64,000 nucleotides of DNA, from assembly GCF_022347545.1 (NCBI RefSeq), contig NZ_JAKREW010000016.1, forward strand, positions 50,700 to 114,699. The letters run 5' to 3'. Position numbers and translations under genes: made by a program. This document shows, one piece after another, positions 29,209 to 38,189 of the stretch; positions within the stretch are counted from its first letter, which is position 1, and every line of letters begins with the position of its first letter. The stretch is from Terribium retamae (GTDB taxonomy: Bacteria; Pseudomonadota; Alphaproteobacteria; Rhizobiales; Rhizobiaceae). The notes below the pieces were generated by a model, which saw nothing but the letters and a program-made list of their open reading frames with translations, was not told the DNA's origin and made no database searches.

Positions 29209-29488
29209 CGGAACAAAACGCCCCGCCGAACGATTCCAGGTGGCGCCTGTAGCCAAGGTTAAGAAAAGGTTGATGGGGTCAGAAAGGTGCCCGGTTATGC
29301 AGGGAATTCACAGGGACTCACCATGCCTGCCCCTCATCAGAAGATCGTCGATGCGAGGTTCGATAGACACGAAGCAAGCGTCAGCCGGCTTCGGAACGGT
29401 GGCTTGCCTTGGCCGGTATAACGCGGCCGTCTCTACGGGCGGCTAGCTGGGAGGGGTCACTCACACGCCCTGGACACCGGCTCGGCCG
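29209..29488. other. Intergenic stretch between the SOS promoter and lolE copy 1
   Basis: Nothing genic is supported here. It lies downstream of the lolE-lolD-lolE transcript on the minus strand and should contain that transcript's end. I found no strong hairpin with a T-run. Confidence 0.4.
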
Positions 29489-30775
29489 TCACTCGTATCT
29501 CAGCGCCTCGACGGGATCGAGTCGTGCCGCTCGCCAGGCCGGGAGCAGCGTTGCCAGGAATGAAAGCGCAAGCGCCATGGCGACGACGGAAAGCGTCTCG
29601 CCCGCTTCCATCTTGGCCGGCAACTGGTTGAGGAAATAAAGCTCGGGGTTGAACAGGACAGTGCCCGACAGCCACGAGAAGAACTGGCGGATGCGCTCGA
29701 CATTGAAGCAGATGAGAACGCCGAGCAGGACGCCAGCAGTGGTGCCGGTCACGCCAATTGCGGAACCCGTCATCAGGAAAATGCGCAGGACAGCGCCACG
29801 CGTGGCGCCCATGGTGCGGAGGATCGCGATGTCCTGCCCCTTGTCCTGCACCAACATGATCAGGCCGGAAATGATGTTGAGCGCTGCCACGAGCACGATC
29901 ATCGTCACGATCATGAACATGACGTTGCGCTGGACCTGAAGCGCCGAGAAGAAGGTCTCGTTGCGCTGGCGCCAGTCGGTCAGGTAGACCCGCCGTTCCG
30001 CAGCCTCCTCCACCTTGGGCTTGATTGCTTCGACATCATCGGGACTGTCGAGATAAACCTCGAGGCTCTGTGCCTTGCCCTCCGAGTTGAAGTACAGCTC
30101 TGCTTCGGAGAACGGCATGTAGACGATCGAAGCATCATATTGCGACATGCCGACTTCGAAGATCGCCGTCACCGGATAGCCTTTCACGCGTGGCGTTGTG
30201 CCAAGCGGGCTGACATCGCCGTCCGGCGAGATCAGCGTGATCATGTCACCCAGCGCGAGCCCGAGATTCTGGGCCATGCGGCGGCCAATGGCGACGCCGC
30301 CGGCGGTATCGAAACCAGCGATCGAGCCCTGCTTGATGTTGTTGGCCACCAGCGTGAGCTTGTCGAGATCTTCGCCGCGAATGCCGCGCACGAGTGCCCC
30401 GCCGCCTGAGCCGACATTGCCCTTCGCCAGAACCTGGCCCTCCACCAGAGGGACCGCATATTTGACGCCGGGAACACCGTCGATGCGCTTGGCAAGCTCG
30501 GCATAGTCTTCCAATGGCAGATCGACCGGCGTGACGATGACATGGCCGTTGATGCCGAGGATACGCGACAGCAGTTCGGCGCGGAAACCGTTCATCACCG
30601 CCATCACGACGATCAGCGTCGCGACACCCAGCATGATGCCGAGGAAGGAGATCGAGGCAATGACGGAGATCACCGTTTCCTTTCGGCGCGAGCGCAGATA
30701 GCGCCAAGCCACCATGCGCTCGAAACCAGAGAAAGGACCAGCACCTGCCGGCTTGGGCGCCGTGGTCTGGCTCAT
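29489..30775 (-). CDS. lolE: Lipoprotein-releasing ABC permease LolC/LolE family, second copy
   Basis: The 428-residue protein starts at ATG 30775 (MSQTTAPKPAGAG). A longer in-frame ORF to 30823 is not supported by the sister copy. Layout: an N-terminal span ([20 protein letters not shown]), a large periplasmic MacB/LolC-type domain (~70-270), then an FtsX-type three-span domain ([40 protein letters not shown]) ending in PVEALRYE. By family it extracts lipoproteins from the inner membrane for transfer to LolA, with LolD as ATPase. It differs from the copy at 31526-32812 at only about 40 of 428 positions. It lies 70 bp after lolD. Confidence 0.9.
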   Translation of the reverse strand: MSQTTAPKPAGAGPFSGFERMVAWRYLRSRRKETVISVIASISFLGIMLGVATLIVVMAVMNGFRAELLSRILGINGHVIVTPVDLPLEDYAELAKRIDGVPGVKYAVPLVEGQVLAKGNVGSGGGALVRGIRGEDLDKLTLVANNIKQGSIAGFDTAGGVAIGRRMAQNLGLALGDMITLISPDGDVSPLGTTPRVKGYPVTAIFEVGMSQYDASIVYMPFSEAELYFNSEGKAQSLEVYLDSPDDVEAIKPKVEEAAERRVYLTDWRQRNETFFSALQVQRNVMFMIVTMIVLVAALNIISGLIMLVQDKGQDIAILRTMGATRGAVLRIFLMTGSAIGVTGTTAGVLLGVLICFNVERIRQFFSWLSGTVLFNPELYFLNQLPAKMEAGETLSVVAMALALSFLATLLPAWRAARLDPVEALRYE

Positions 30776-30845
30776 GTAGCAGATACCCTGGGAGCGATCA
30801 GGCCTGTCGGAGCGATGCCACAAGAACCCATGGAAACGGCCTTCC

Positions 30846-31529
30846 CTACAGCGGTACGACCTTGCCCTCGGCCAGCGTCACGCGGCGATCCATGCGTGCG
30901 GCGAGTTCGTGGTTGTGCGTGGCGATCATGGCGGCCAACCCGGACTGCCTGACCAACGCCTCCAGCGCATCGAAGACATAGGACGCCGTCGCCGGATCGA
31001 GATTGCCTGTCGGCTCATCGGCCAGAAGAACCAACGGGGCATTGGCCACGGCGCGTGCGATCGCGACGCGCTGCTGCTCGCCACCGGACAGTTCCGCCGG
31101 TCGATGCTGAGCACGCTTGCCGATCTGCATGTAGTCCAGCAGTTGAGCCGCGCGTTTGGAAGCTTCCGGTTTCGACAGGCCGCGGATCAGCTGCGGCATC
31201 ATGATGTTTTCAAGCGCCGAGAATTCCGGCAGCAAGTGATGAAACTGGTAGACGAAGCCGATGTCGTTGCGGCGGATCGCCGTGCGCTCGTCGTCCGACA
31301 ACCGTCCACAAGCCCTGCCCGACAGAATGACATCGCCACCGTCAGGCCTTTCCAGCAGGCCCGCAGTGTGCAGGAGCGTCGACTTGCCCGTACCCGACGG
31401 AGCCACCATCGCCACCATTTCCCCGCGCTGCAACGTGAAGTCGGCGCCGTTCAGGATGGTGAGCTTGCGCGGTCCCTGCACATAGTGCCGTTCGACGCTT
31501 TTCAGTTCCAATACCGGCTCAGCCATCAT
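30846..31529 (-). CDS. lolD: Lipoprotein-releasing system ATP-binding protein LolD
   Basis: The 227-residue ABC ATPase powers LolC/E lipoprotein release. The Walker A region reads APSGTGKST (~43-51), with Ala in place of the first Gly. The Q-loop is [11 protein letters not shown], the signature LSGGEQQR, Walker [13 protein letters not shown], and the H-loop ATHNHE. The ATGA start overlaps the stop of the upstream lolE (31526-31529), so the two are translationally coupled. A second ATG follows at once. It is flanked on both sides by near-identical permease genes, so either a homodimeric LolE or a mixed LolE/LolE' transporter is possible. Confidence 0.95.
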   Translation of the reverse strand: MMAEPVLELKSVERHYVQGPRKLTILNGADFTLQRGEMVAMVAPSGTGKSTLLHTAGLLERPDGGDVILSGRACGRLSDDERTAIRRNDIGFVYQFHHLLPEFSALENIMMPQLIRGLSKPEASKRAAQLLDYMQIGKRAQHRPAELSGGEQQRVAIARAVANAPLVLLADEPTGNLDPATASYVFDALEALVRQSGLAAMIATHNHELAARMDRRVTLAEGKVVPL

Positions 31530-32812
31530 TCATACCTCAGCGCTTCGACGGGATCGAGCCGCGCCGCCCGCCAGGCTGGGAACAACGTTGCGATAAAGGA
31601 GAGGACGAGTGCCATCGCGATGACGGAGAACGTCTCGCCGGCATCCATCTTTGCGGGCAGCTGGCTGAGGAAATAGAGCTCCGGGTTGAACAGCACGGTG
31701 CCCGACAGCCATGAGAAGAACTCACGGATGCGTTCGACATTGAGACAGATGAGAACACCGAGCAGCACGCCGGCGATGGTGCCCACCACGCCGATCGCGG
31801 CTCCAGTCATCAGGAAGATGCGCAGGACCGCGCCGCGCGTCGCCCCCATGGTGCGCAGGATCGCGATGTCGTGTCCCTTGTCCTTCACCAGCATGACGAG
31901 ACCAGAAATGATGTTGAGGGCAGCCACGAGCACGATCAGCGTCAGGATCATGAACATGACATTGCGCTCGACCTGCAGTGCCGAGAAGAAGGTCTGGTTG
32001 CGCTGGCGCCAGTCGGTCAGGTAGATCTGCCGCTGCGCCGCCTCTTCTACCTTGGGCTTGATCGCTTCGACATTGTCGGGATTGTCGAGATAGACCTCGA
32101 GGCTCTGCGCCTTGCCTTCCGAATTGAAATACATCTGCGCTTCGGAGAACGGCATGTAGACGATCGAAGTGTCGTACTCCGACATGCCGACCTCGAAGAT
32201 CGCCGTCACCGGATAGCCTTTCAGGCGCGGCGTCGTGCCCAGCGGGCTGACATCGCCGTCAGGCGAGATCAACGTGATGGTGTCGCCAAGTACCAGACCG
32301 AGATTCTCGGCCATGCGACGGCCGATGGCGACGCCGCCGGCGGTGTCGAAACCGACGATCGATCCCTGTTTGATGTTGTTGGCGACCAAAGTGATCTTGC
32401 CGAGGTCTTCGCCACGGATGCCGCGCACCAGCGCTCCGCCACCGGAACCGACATTGCCCTGCGCCAGCACCTGCCCTTCCACCAATGGAATGGCGTATTT
32501 GACGCCGGGAACACCATTGATGCGCGTGGCAAGCTCGGCATAGTCCTCAAGCGGCATATCGACCGGCGTGACGATGAGGTGGCCGTTGATGCCGAGGATG
32601 CGCGACAGCAGTTCGGCCCGAAAGCCATTCATAACGGCCATCACGACGATCAGCGTCGCCACGCCCAGCATGATGCCGAGGAAGGAGATCGAGGCGATGA
32701 CGGAGATCACTGTTTCCTTGCGGCGGGAGCGCAGATAGCGCCACGCCACCATACGCTCGAAACCGGAGAAAGGACCTGCCCCAGCAGGTTTGGCTGCCGC
32801 CGTCTGGCTCAT
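31526..32812 (-). CDS. lolE: Lipoprotein-releasing ABC permease LolC/LolE family, first copy
   Basis: The 428-residue permease ([13 protein letters not shown]) has the same layout as the copy at 29489-30775: one N-terminal span, a large periplasmic domain containing [20 protein letters not shown], and three C-terminal spans with the FtsX-type motif. Its ATG overlaps the proS stop (ATGA, 32809-32812), and its stop overlaps the lolD start. proS-lolE-lolD is therefore one coupled unit. This order is usual in Rhizobiales, so this is probably the ancestral copy. Confidence 0.93.
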   Translation of the reverse strand: MSQTAAAKPAGAGPFSGFERMVAWRYLRSRRKETVISVIASISFLGIMLGVATLIVVMAVMNGFRAELLSRILGINGHLIVTPVDMPLEDYAELATRINGVPGVKYAIPLVEGQVLAQGNVGSGGGALVRGIRGEDLGKITLVANNIKQGSIVGFDTAGGVAIGRRMAENLGLVLGDTITLISPDGDVSPLGTTPRLKGYPVTAIFEVGMSEYDTSIVYMPFSEAQMYFNSEGKAQSLEVYLDNPDNVEAIKPKVEEAAQRQIYLTDWRQRNQTFFSALQVERNVMFMILTLIVLVAALNIISGLVMLVKDKGHDIAILRTMGATRGAVLRIFLMTGAAIGVVGTIAGVLLGVLICLNVERIREFFSWLSGTVLFNPELYFLSQLPAKMDAGETFSVIAMALVLSFIATLFPAWRAARLDPVEALRYE

Positions 32813-34137
32813 GCAGCAGCACCTAGGCGCTGGAGAGCAGTTGCCAGCGGCAGCGTTTCGCGCTCACCACTCTTGCGGTTCTTGATTTCCACCTCGCCGG
32901 CGGCAACGCCGCGTGGGCCCACGATGAGTTGCCAGGGCAGACCGATCAGGTCAGCGGTGGCGAACTTGCCGCCGGGGCGCTGATCAGTATCGTCGTAGAG
33001 CACGTCCTTGCCGGCAGCTGTCAGTGCCGCATAGAGCTCTTCGCAGGTCCGGTCGCAGTCGGCATCCCCCGCTTTCATGTTGATCAGCGCGATGTCGAAG
33101 GGGGCAACGCTCTCCGGCCAGATGATGCCGGCGTCATCATGGCTGGCCTCGATAATCGCAGCGATCAGGCGCGTCGGGCCGATGCCATAGGAGCCCATCG
33201 AAACATTGTGCTCCTTGCCGTCGGGGCCTTGCACCTTGGCGCCCATCGGCTTGGAATACTTGTCACCGAAATGGAAGATGTGGCCAACTTCAATGCCGCG
33301 CGCGGAGAGACGCTCGCCATCGGCGATCTTGTCCCAAGCAGCCTCGTCGTGCATTTCGTCAGTCGCCGCATAGGGCGACGTCCATTCCTGCACGATGCCG
33401 GCGATTTCGGCGTCATTGTCATAATTGACGTTCTCGCCGGGTACCGGCAGCGACAGGAAATCCTTGTGGCAGAACACCTGGCTCTCGCCTGTCTCGGCCA
33501 GGATGATGAATTCGTGCGAGAGATCGCCGCCGATCGGACCGGTATCGGCGCGCATCGGAATCGCCTTCAGGCCCATACGGGTGAAGGTACGCAGGTAAGA
33601 CACGAACATGCGGAAATAGGCAGCCTTGGCGCCCTCATAGTTGAGGTCGAACGTATAGGCGTCCTTCATCAAGAACTCGCGGCCGCGCATAACGCCAAAG
33701 CGTGGACGCACCTCGTCACGGAACTTCCACTGGATGTGATAGAGGTTGAGTGGCAGATCCTTGTAGGATTTGACGTAGGAACGGAAGATTTCCGTCACCA
33801 TCTCCTCGTTGGTCGGGCCGTAGAGCAGTTCGCGGTCCTGCCGGTCCTTGATGCGCAGCATTTCCTTGCCGTAGGCGTCATAGCGGCCGCTTTCGCGCCA
33901 CAGCTCTGCCGACTGGATGGTCGGCATCAGGATTTCCAAGGCTCCGGCGCGGTTCTGTTCCTCCCGGATGATGGCGCAGACCTTGTCCAGCACACGCTTG
34001 CCGAGTGGCAGCATCGTAAAGGAACCTTGTCCCTGCTGGCGGATCATGCCGGCTCGCAGCATCAGGCGATGCGAGACGATCTCGGCCTCGCGGGGGTTCT
34101 CTTTCAGGATAGGCAGGAAGTAGCGCGACAAACGCAT
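32809..34137 (-). CDS. proS: Prolyl-tRNA synthetase (short, alphaproteobacterial type)
   Basis: The 442-residue class II synthetase attaches proline to tRNA-Pro. It begins [20 protein letters not shown]. It shows motif 2 ([20 protein letters not shown]) and motif 3 ([13 protein letters not shown]), with a C-terminal anticodon-binding domain ([11 protein letters not shown]...[18 protein letters not shown]). The ~180-residue editing insertion of E. coli ProRS is missing, as is normal in this group. It is the first gene of the proS-lolE-lolD-lolE unit. Confidence 0.96.
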   Translation of the reverse strand: MRLSRYFLPILKENPREAEIVSHRLMLRAGMIRQQGQGSFTMLPLGKRVLDKVCAIIREEQNRAGALEILMPTIQSAELWRESGRYDAYGKEMLRIKDRQDRELLYGPTNEEMVTEIFRSYVKSYKDLPLNLYHIQWKFRDEVRPRFGVMRGREFLMKDAYTFDLNYEGAKAAYFRMFVSYLRTFTRMGLKAIPMRADTGPIGGDLSHEFIILAETGESQVFCHKDFLSLPVPGENVNYDNDAEIAGIVQEWTSPYAATDEMHDEAAWDKIADGERLSARGIEVGHIFHFGDKYSKPMGAKVQGPDGKEHNVSMGSYGIGPTRLIAAIIEASHDDAGIIWPESVAPFDIALINMKAGDADCDRTCEELYAALTAAGKDVLYDDTDQRPGGKFATADLIGLPWQLIVGPRGVAAGEVEIKNRKSGERETLPLATALQRLGAAA

Positions 34138-34344
34138 GGGCTGGTCCGTAAATGAGGAAGGCCGCGCCGGAATCGGCGCTTAGCAGGCTTCAATGCAAGG
34201 GCTTCATAGCCATTTCAAGGCGGAATGGAAACCCGCGCCACCATGGCGAGTGCGCACCGACAAAAGCTGTACTTTCCTTAAGCAAGCCAAGCCGTTTTAT
34301 TGTGCAATGCAGCACAGGAAAGTACGTTTAGACGTAAAATTTAA

Positions 34345-34374
34345 CGTGACATTTTCATGCGCGCTGTTCTACTG
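34345..34374 (+). promoter_or_regulatory. Candidate sigma-70-type promoter of the small RNA
   Basis: CGTGAC (34345-34350) resembles the alphaproteobacterial CTTGAC -35, and CTACTG (34369-34374) resembles the CTATAT -10. They are 18 bp apart. Start of transcription would be near 34380. The -10 match is only moderate. Confidence 0.4.
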
Positions 34375-34379
34375 TGACA

Positions 34380-34531
34380 ACATAACCGAGAGGATGGGTT
34401 AAAGACCTGTTCTCCTGCGCGGTCAAAGTCTTGGGAGGATGCGATCTAGGCGCGGTAACTCGCAGCCGCCGGAAACGGAAAGCAGATCGGACGCGTTTAA
34501 ATTGCAAGGCTTCGCGCCTTGCATTTTTTTT
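34380..34531 (+). ncRNA. Candidate small regulatory RNA (~150 nt)
   Basis: A promoter-like pair sits just upstream and a perfect intrinsic terminator ends the segment. No coding frame is convincing. The region contains an anti-Shine-Dalgarno-like TTCTCCTG near 34410 and a complementary GGGAGGA near 34433 that could pair with it. I could not match it to 6S, SRP, tmRNA or a named alpha-RNA family from memory. It lies between proS and DUF1467, both on the opposite strand. Confidence 0.5.
34503..34531 (+). terminator. Intrinsic terminator of the candidate sRNA
   Basis: An 8-bp stem, TGCAAGGC (34503-34510) with GCCTTGCA (34516-34523), has a five-base loop and is followed by eight T (34524-34531). 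It is on the plus strand, and no plus-strand protein gene lies upstream of it. Confidence 0.85.
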
Positions 34532-34860
34532 GTGCAATCAGTGGATTGCTGTTCTCTACTCAGATCAAAGATAAAGCCGGCTCACCACCTGCACACGATC
34601 TTGCCGGCTACGAAACTCGACATTTCCTTCCATTTTTTCTCAGCTTTTTTCGCGGATTGCAGCGACATTCTTGCTCGTCTGCCGGGTGTTCATTTCAAGG
34701 AGGGCAGTGTCACGCTGCTGTCACAGCGGTGTCATTTCGCGTAACTTGGGAGCCTATTCGCGAGCCGTCACGTCCGTCAAAAAATTATTGGTAACGCTTC
34801 CATGCTGCACTGCAACCAAAACGGAGCCGAAGCGAGATCCAAAGTCGCTAAGCCTTCGCT
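34532..34860. other. Intergenic stretch after the sRNA, no gene seen
   Basis: The stretch is AT-richer than the flanks, with T-rich runs around 34626-34654. No reading frame with a ribosome site and no repeat or dyad stood out. It is downstream of the nuo-DUF1467 transcript on the minus strand, so it should contain that transcript's end. Confidence 0.4.
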
Positions 34861-35154
34861 TCAGTCGAATTTCGGCAGGATTTGCGGGATATCGTCAACC
34901 GTCCAACCCAGTCCCTGGGTAATGCCGTAATAGACACCGAGCACGATGAAGGCCCAAATCGAGGTCCAAACGATAATATAAAGAAAGCGCGGCTTTTTAG
35001 GTGCGCTGGCATTGGTGCCCAGCAGAACCTCACTTTGTTCATCCTGCCTGCGGAAGCTGAACGGCAAAATAGCGAACAGCGTGATCCACCACACCACGAA
35101 ATAGACCGCGACCATCGAGATCCAGTCCCAGGGGGTGATGGTTCCTCCGGTCAT
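34861..35154 (-). CDS. DUF1467 family membrane protein
   Basis: The 97-residue protein has two predicted spans (WISMVAVYFVVWWITLFAIL; IIVWTSIWAFIVLGVYYGIT) joined by a loop with PFSFRRQDEQSE. It matches the DUF1467 pattern. In Rhizobiales this small gene usually lies between the methylmalonyl-CoA epimerase gene and proS, as here. Its ATGA start overlaps the mce stop, so it is coupled to it. No function is known to me. Confidence 0.85.
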   Translation of the reverse strand: MTGGTITPWDWISMVAVYFVVWWITLFAILPFSFRRQDEQSEVLLGTNASAPKKPRFLYIIVWTSIWAFIVLGVYYGITQGLGWTVDDIPQILPKFD

Positions 35155-35555
35155 GCCTGTTCAAGCTCCACCAGCGTACCGGCAAAATCCTTGGGATGCA
35201 GGAAGAGCACTGGCTTGCCATGCGCGCCGATCTTCGGATTGCCGTCGCCGAGCACCCGCGCGCCGCTCGCCTTCAGCCGATCACGCGCGGCGAGGATATC
35301 ATCCACCTCATAACAGACATGATGCATGCCGCCGGATGGATTCTTTTCCAGGAAGGCAGCGATCGGCGAATTCTCACCGAGCGGCTCCAGCAATTCGACC
35401 TTGGTGTTGCCGAGGTCGATGAATACCACGGTCACGCCATGCTCCGGCAGCGCCTGCGGCATGGCTACTTTAGCACCCAGCGTGTCGCGATAGACAACGC
35501 TCGCCGCGGCCAGATCGGGCACGGCAATCGCTACATGATTCAATCGTCCGAGCAT
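35151..35555 (-). CDS. mce: Methylmalonyl-CoA epimerase
   Basis: The 134-residue VOC-fold enzyme interconverts (S)- and (R)-methylmalonyl-CoA in propionyl-CoA catabolism. ATG 35555 is used. It has GGAG upstream and gives the family-typical start MLGRLNHVAIAVPDL. An in-frame ATG at 35612 adds 19 unlike residues. Metal-ligand candidates are H7 in LNHVAIAV, the His of GGMHHVCYEVDD, and a Glu near the C-terminal GTLVELEQ. Two beta-alpha-beta-beta-beta units are evident. It is cotranscribed with rnj upstream and DUF1467 downstream. Confidence 0.93.
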   Translation of the reverse strand: MLGRLNHVAIAVPDLAAASVVYRDTLGAKVAMPQALPEHGVTVVFIDLGNTKVELLEPLGENSPIAAFLEKNPSGGMHHVCYEVDDILAARDRLKASGARVLGDGNPKIGAHGKPVLFLHPKDFAGTLVELEQA

Positions 35556-35647
35556 GGAAACTCCAAAGCAGCCGGCGGTAGCAAAGCAAAAGCCGCCTGG
35601 CTCAGCAGGCAACCGTCATCATCGATGATTGTTGCCTACTCCCCTTT

Positions 35648-37318
35648 TCACCTCGTCACAAACACCGTCACCAGCGGCTTCTTGCCCCAGGTCTCGTTGG
35701 CGGCAGCGCGCACGGCGCGGCGCACGGACTCCTGGACCAGATCGAGATCCTTCCGGCGCTGACGGGGAATGGAGTCCACCGCACCGACCGCAGCGTCCAG
35801 CATGATGTCTTCCAAAAGCTCGCCGGCAGCATCGGCCTCAGCCACCCCGATGGCAACGAGATCGGGATCGCCCGCGAGTTCATACTTGTCGTCAAGCACG
35901 ACGTTGACCGCGACATGGCCGGCAAAAGACAGCTTACGCCGCTCGCGAATGCCCATCGCTTCATCCGTGCCAACCAGTTTGCCGTCCTTGTAGACGCGGC
36001 CATACGGCACCTGGTCGATGATTTCTGCAGCCCCTGGATAGAGCTTGAGCATGTCGCCATCACGCACCTGTGCGACCTGGCGAATGCCCGACATCGACAT
36101 CAGCGATCCCTGTGCCACCAGATGCGCGGCCTCGCCATGCACCGGCACACCGATTTCGGGCCGAACCCATTCATACATGCGTTTCAATTCGCTGCGGCGC
36201 GGATGGCCGGACACATGCACCAGCGCATCCCCGTCCTCGATGATCTTCATGCCGAGATCGATCAGGCGGTTCTTGATCTCAAGGATCGCCTTCTCATTGC
36301 CGGGAATGGTGCGCGACGAGAAGATGACAGTATCGCCGGCAGTCAGCGCCACCGATTTCATCTCGTCACGCGCCAGCTTGGCAAGAGCGGCCAGCGGCTC
36401 GCCCTGGCTGCCCGTGCAGATGATGACGAGGTTCTCACGCGGAATGAAGCCGTAGTCTTCCTCCGCGATGAACTCCGGCAATCCGTCCATGTAGCCGAGC
36501 TCACTGGACACATCGATCACGCGCTTCAGCGAGCGGCCGAGAACCAGAACCTGGCGACCGGCATCACGCGCCGCGCGCGCAATGGCCACCACGCGCCCGA
36601 CATTGGACGAAAAGGTGGAAATGGCGACACGGCCCTTTGCCTCTTCGATCAGTTTTTTCAGGCTTGCGCCCACTTCCTGCTCGGAAGGCGAATCCCCGTC
36701 TCTCAAAGCGTTGGTGGAATCGCACACCAGCGCAAGCACGCCCTTGTCGCCATAGGCACGGAACCGCGCTTCATCGGTCTTCGGACCAATCGAGGGTGCC
36801 GGATCGATCTTCCAGTCTCCGGTATGGATCACTGTGCCGACAGGCGTCGTGATCGCCAGCGACATCGGCTCGGGGATCGAATGCGCGACCGGGATCGCCT
36901 CGATCTCGAACGAACCGACGATGAATTTCTCGCCTGCCCGGTAGATCGTCACCGGGATCTTCGGCGCATCAACCTCACCCTGGCGCTTGGCCTCCAGAAG
37001 ACCGGCGCCGAATGGTGTCATCCACACTGGTGCTTTCAGCTTCGGCCAGATGTCGTGCAGCGCGCCATAATGATCCTCATGCGCGTGGGTGATGACGATG
37101 CCGCGCAGGTTGGCGAGCTTGTCCTCGATGAAACGCGTATCCGGAAGGATCAGGTCGACGCCCGGATGAGCAGGATCCGGAAACGTCACGCCGACGTCGA
37201 TAACGATCCACTCACGGTTGTTGGCCGGACCGTAGCCATAGAGGGCGAAGTTCATGCCGATTTCGCCGACGCCGCCCAGCGGCACGAATACGAGTTCGGC
37301 GTTATCCGCTTTCGCCAT
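35648..37318 (-). CDS. rnj: Ribonuclease J
   Basis: The 556-residue metallo-beta-lactamase/beta-CASP nuclease serves in rRNA and mRNA 5' maturation and decay. The start at 37318 (MAKADNAELVFVPLGGVGEI) has GGAGAG upstream. An ORF extending to 37417 runs into the birA end and is not supported. Zinc motif 2 is VITHAHEDHYGAL. Later beta-CASP motifs include ALVCDSTNALRDG, SSNVGRVVAIARAA, CTGSQGEPLAAL and HVSGHPRRSEL. A C-terminal domain follows from ~460. The length is normal for the family. Confidence 0.95.
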   Translation of the reverse strand: MAKADNAELVFVPLGGVGEIGMNFALYGYGPANNREWIVIDVGVTFPDPAHPGVDLILPDTRFIEDKLANLRGIVITHAHEDHYGALHDIWPKLKAPVWMTPFGAGLLEAKRQGEVDAPKIPVTIYRAGEKFIVGSFEIEAIPVAHSIPEPMSLAITTPVGTVIHTGDWKIDPAPSIGPKTDEARFRAYGDKGVLALVCDSTNALRDGDSPSEQEVGASLKKLIEEAKGRVAISTFSSNVGRVVAIARAARDAGRQVLVLGRSLKRVIDVSSELGYMDGLPEFIAEEDYGFIPRENLVIICTGSQGEPLAALAKLARDEMKSVALTAGDTVIFSSRTIPGNEKAILEIKNRLIDLGMKIIEDGDALVHVSGHPRRSELKRMYEWVRPEIGVPVHGEAAHLVAQGSLMSMSGIRQVAQVRDGDMLKLYPGAAEIIDQVPYGRVYKDGKLVGTDEAMGIRERRKLSFAGHVAVNVVLDDKYELAGDPDLVAIGVAEADAAGELLEDIMLDAAVGAVDSIPRQRRKDLDLVQESVRRAVRAAANETWGKKPLVTVFVTR

Positions 37319-37364
37319 CCAGTCTCTCCTTTCGTCCAGCATGCGCAATCCGCGCCCTGGAAGC

Positions 37365-38189
37365 TTATTGCGCTCCGGCTGAAGCCACCGCGCCGAAATG
37401 CACGTCGCCGGCGGCAACCGTTATCATGCGCCCTCCGCTTTCGCGGATCACAAAACGACAGTCTTCGTCAATGGTCTCGAAGACGCCACGCACCACATCG
37501 CCATCGATCCTGACCGCAACCTCTCCGCCAAGCCCTGCTGCCCGCTCGAGCCAGCGCTGGCGGATCGCCGTCAGCCCCCGCCCGTCAGCCCATAGTCGCG
37601 CGTTTTCGCTCCAGGCATCGGACAGCGCGAGGAACAATGTCTCCGCATCGCAAGTAGCTCCGAGTGCTTTCAGCGATGTTGCAGGGTACGGCAGGTCTTC
37701 CGGGTGCGCCACGACATTGACGCCGATGCCCACGGCAACGGCAAACCGGTTGCCGTCGAGCAATGTCGATTCCAGCAGAATGCCCGCCAGCTTGGCGCCA
37801 GACGCCAGCACGTCGTTCGGCCATTTCAACTCGAAGCGGTTGCGACCGGCAGAAGCGCCGTCAAGCGCGACTGAAATTCGCCCCTTAGGAACCACCGCGT
37901 CGAGCGCGTCTGCCAGCGCAAGCCCGGCCACGAAGCCGAGTGTGGCGGCCATACGCAACTCGCCTTCGGTGACAACGAGCAGCGTGGCGGCAAGATTGCC
38001 CTCAGGCGTCGCCCAGACACGGCCGCGTCGCCCGCGTCCGCTCTCCTGCTTCTTGGAAACGACCCAGAGCTTGCCGGCATCGCCAGCGCGAGCACGTTCA
38101 AGCGCCAGCGCGTTGGTGGAACCGACGCTATCATGCGCTTCGAGGCGAAAGCCCTGGGAAGCCGCAGTCGGCGCCAGCGTGAAGCCCAT
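37365..38189 (-). CDS. birA: Biotin--[acetyl-CoA-carboxylase] ligase
   Basis: The 274-residue biotin protein ligase biotinylates carboxylase carrier domains. ATG 38189 overlaps the nuoN stop (TGATG), and a TTG at 38192 precedes it. Motifs are the ATP/biotin loop GRGRRGRVWATPEGNLAA and the core KWPNDVLASGAKLAGILLES, with a small C-terminal SH3-like domain. There is no N-terminal winged helix, so this is a monofunctional ligase and not a repressor. It is the first gene after complex I, as in many Rhizobiales. Confidence 0.94.
   Translation of the reverse strand: MGFTLAPTAASQGFRLEAHDSVGSTNALALERARAGDAGKLWVVSKKQESGRGRRGRVWATPEGNLAATLLVVTEGELRMAATLGFVAGLALADALDAVVPKGRISVALDGASAGRNRFELKWPNDVLASGAKLAGILLESTLLDGNRFAVAVGIGVNVVAHPEDLPYPATSLKALGATCDAETLFLALSDAWSENARLWADGRGLTAIRQRWLERAAGLGGEVAVRIDGDVVRGVFETIDEDCRFVIRESGGRMITVAAGDVHFGAVASAGAQ

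Noticed and set aside
29489..32812. Possible composite transposon, since two similar genes flank lolD
   Set aside because: The flanking copies are permeases and not transposases, with no terminal inverted repeats. Tandem duplication explains it.
34193..34402. 69-codon plus-strand frame upstream of the sRNA
   Set aside because: It has no ribosome site, and it runs across the sRNA promoter.
34439..34794. Overlapping plus-strand frames of 91-101 codons
   Set aside because: They read through the intrinsic terminator at 34503-34531 and have no family-like pattern.
35915..37513. 532-codon plus-strand frame
   Set aside because: It is antisense to ribonuclease J and birA, with high-GC third-position composition and no domain pattern.
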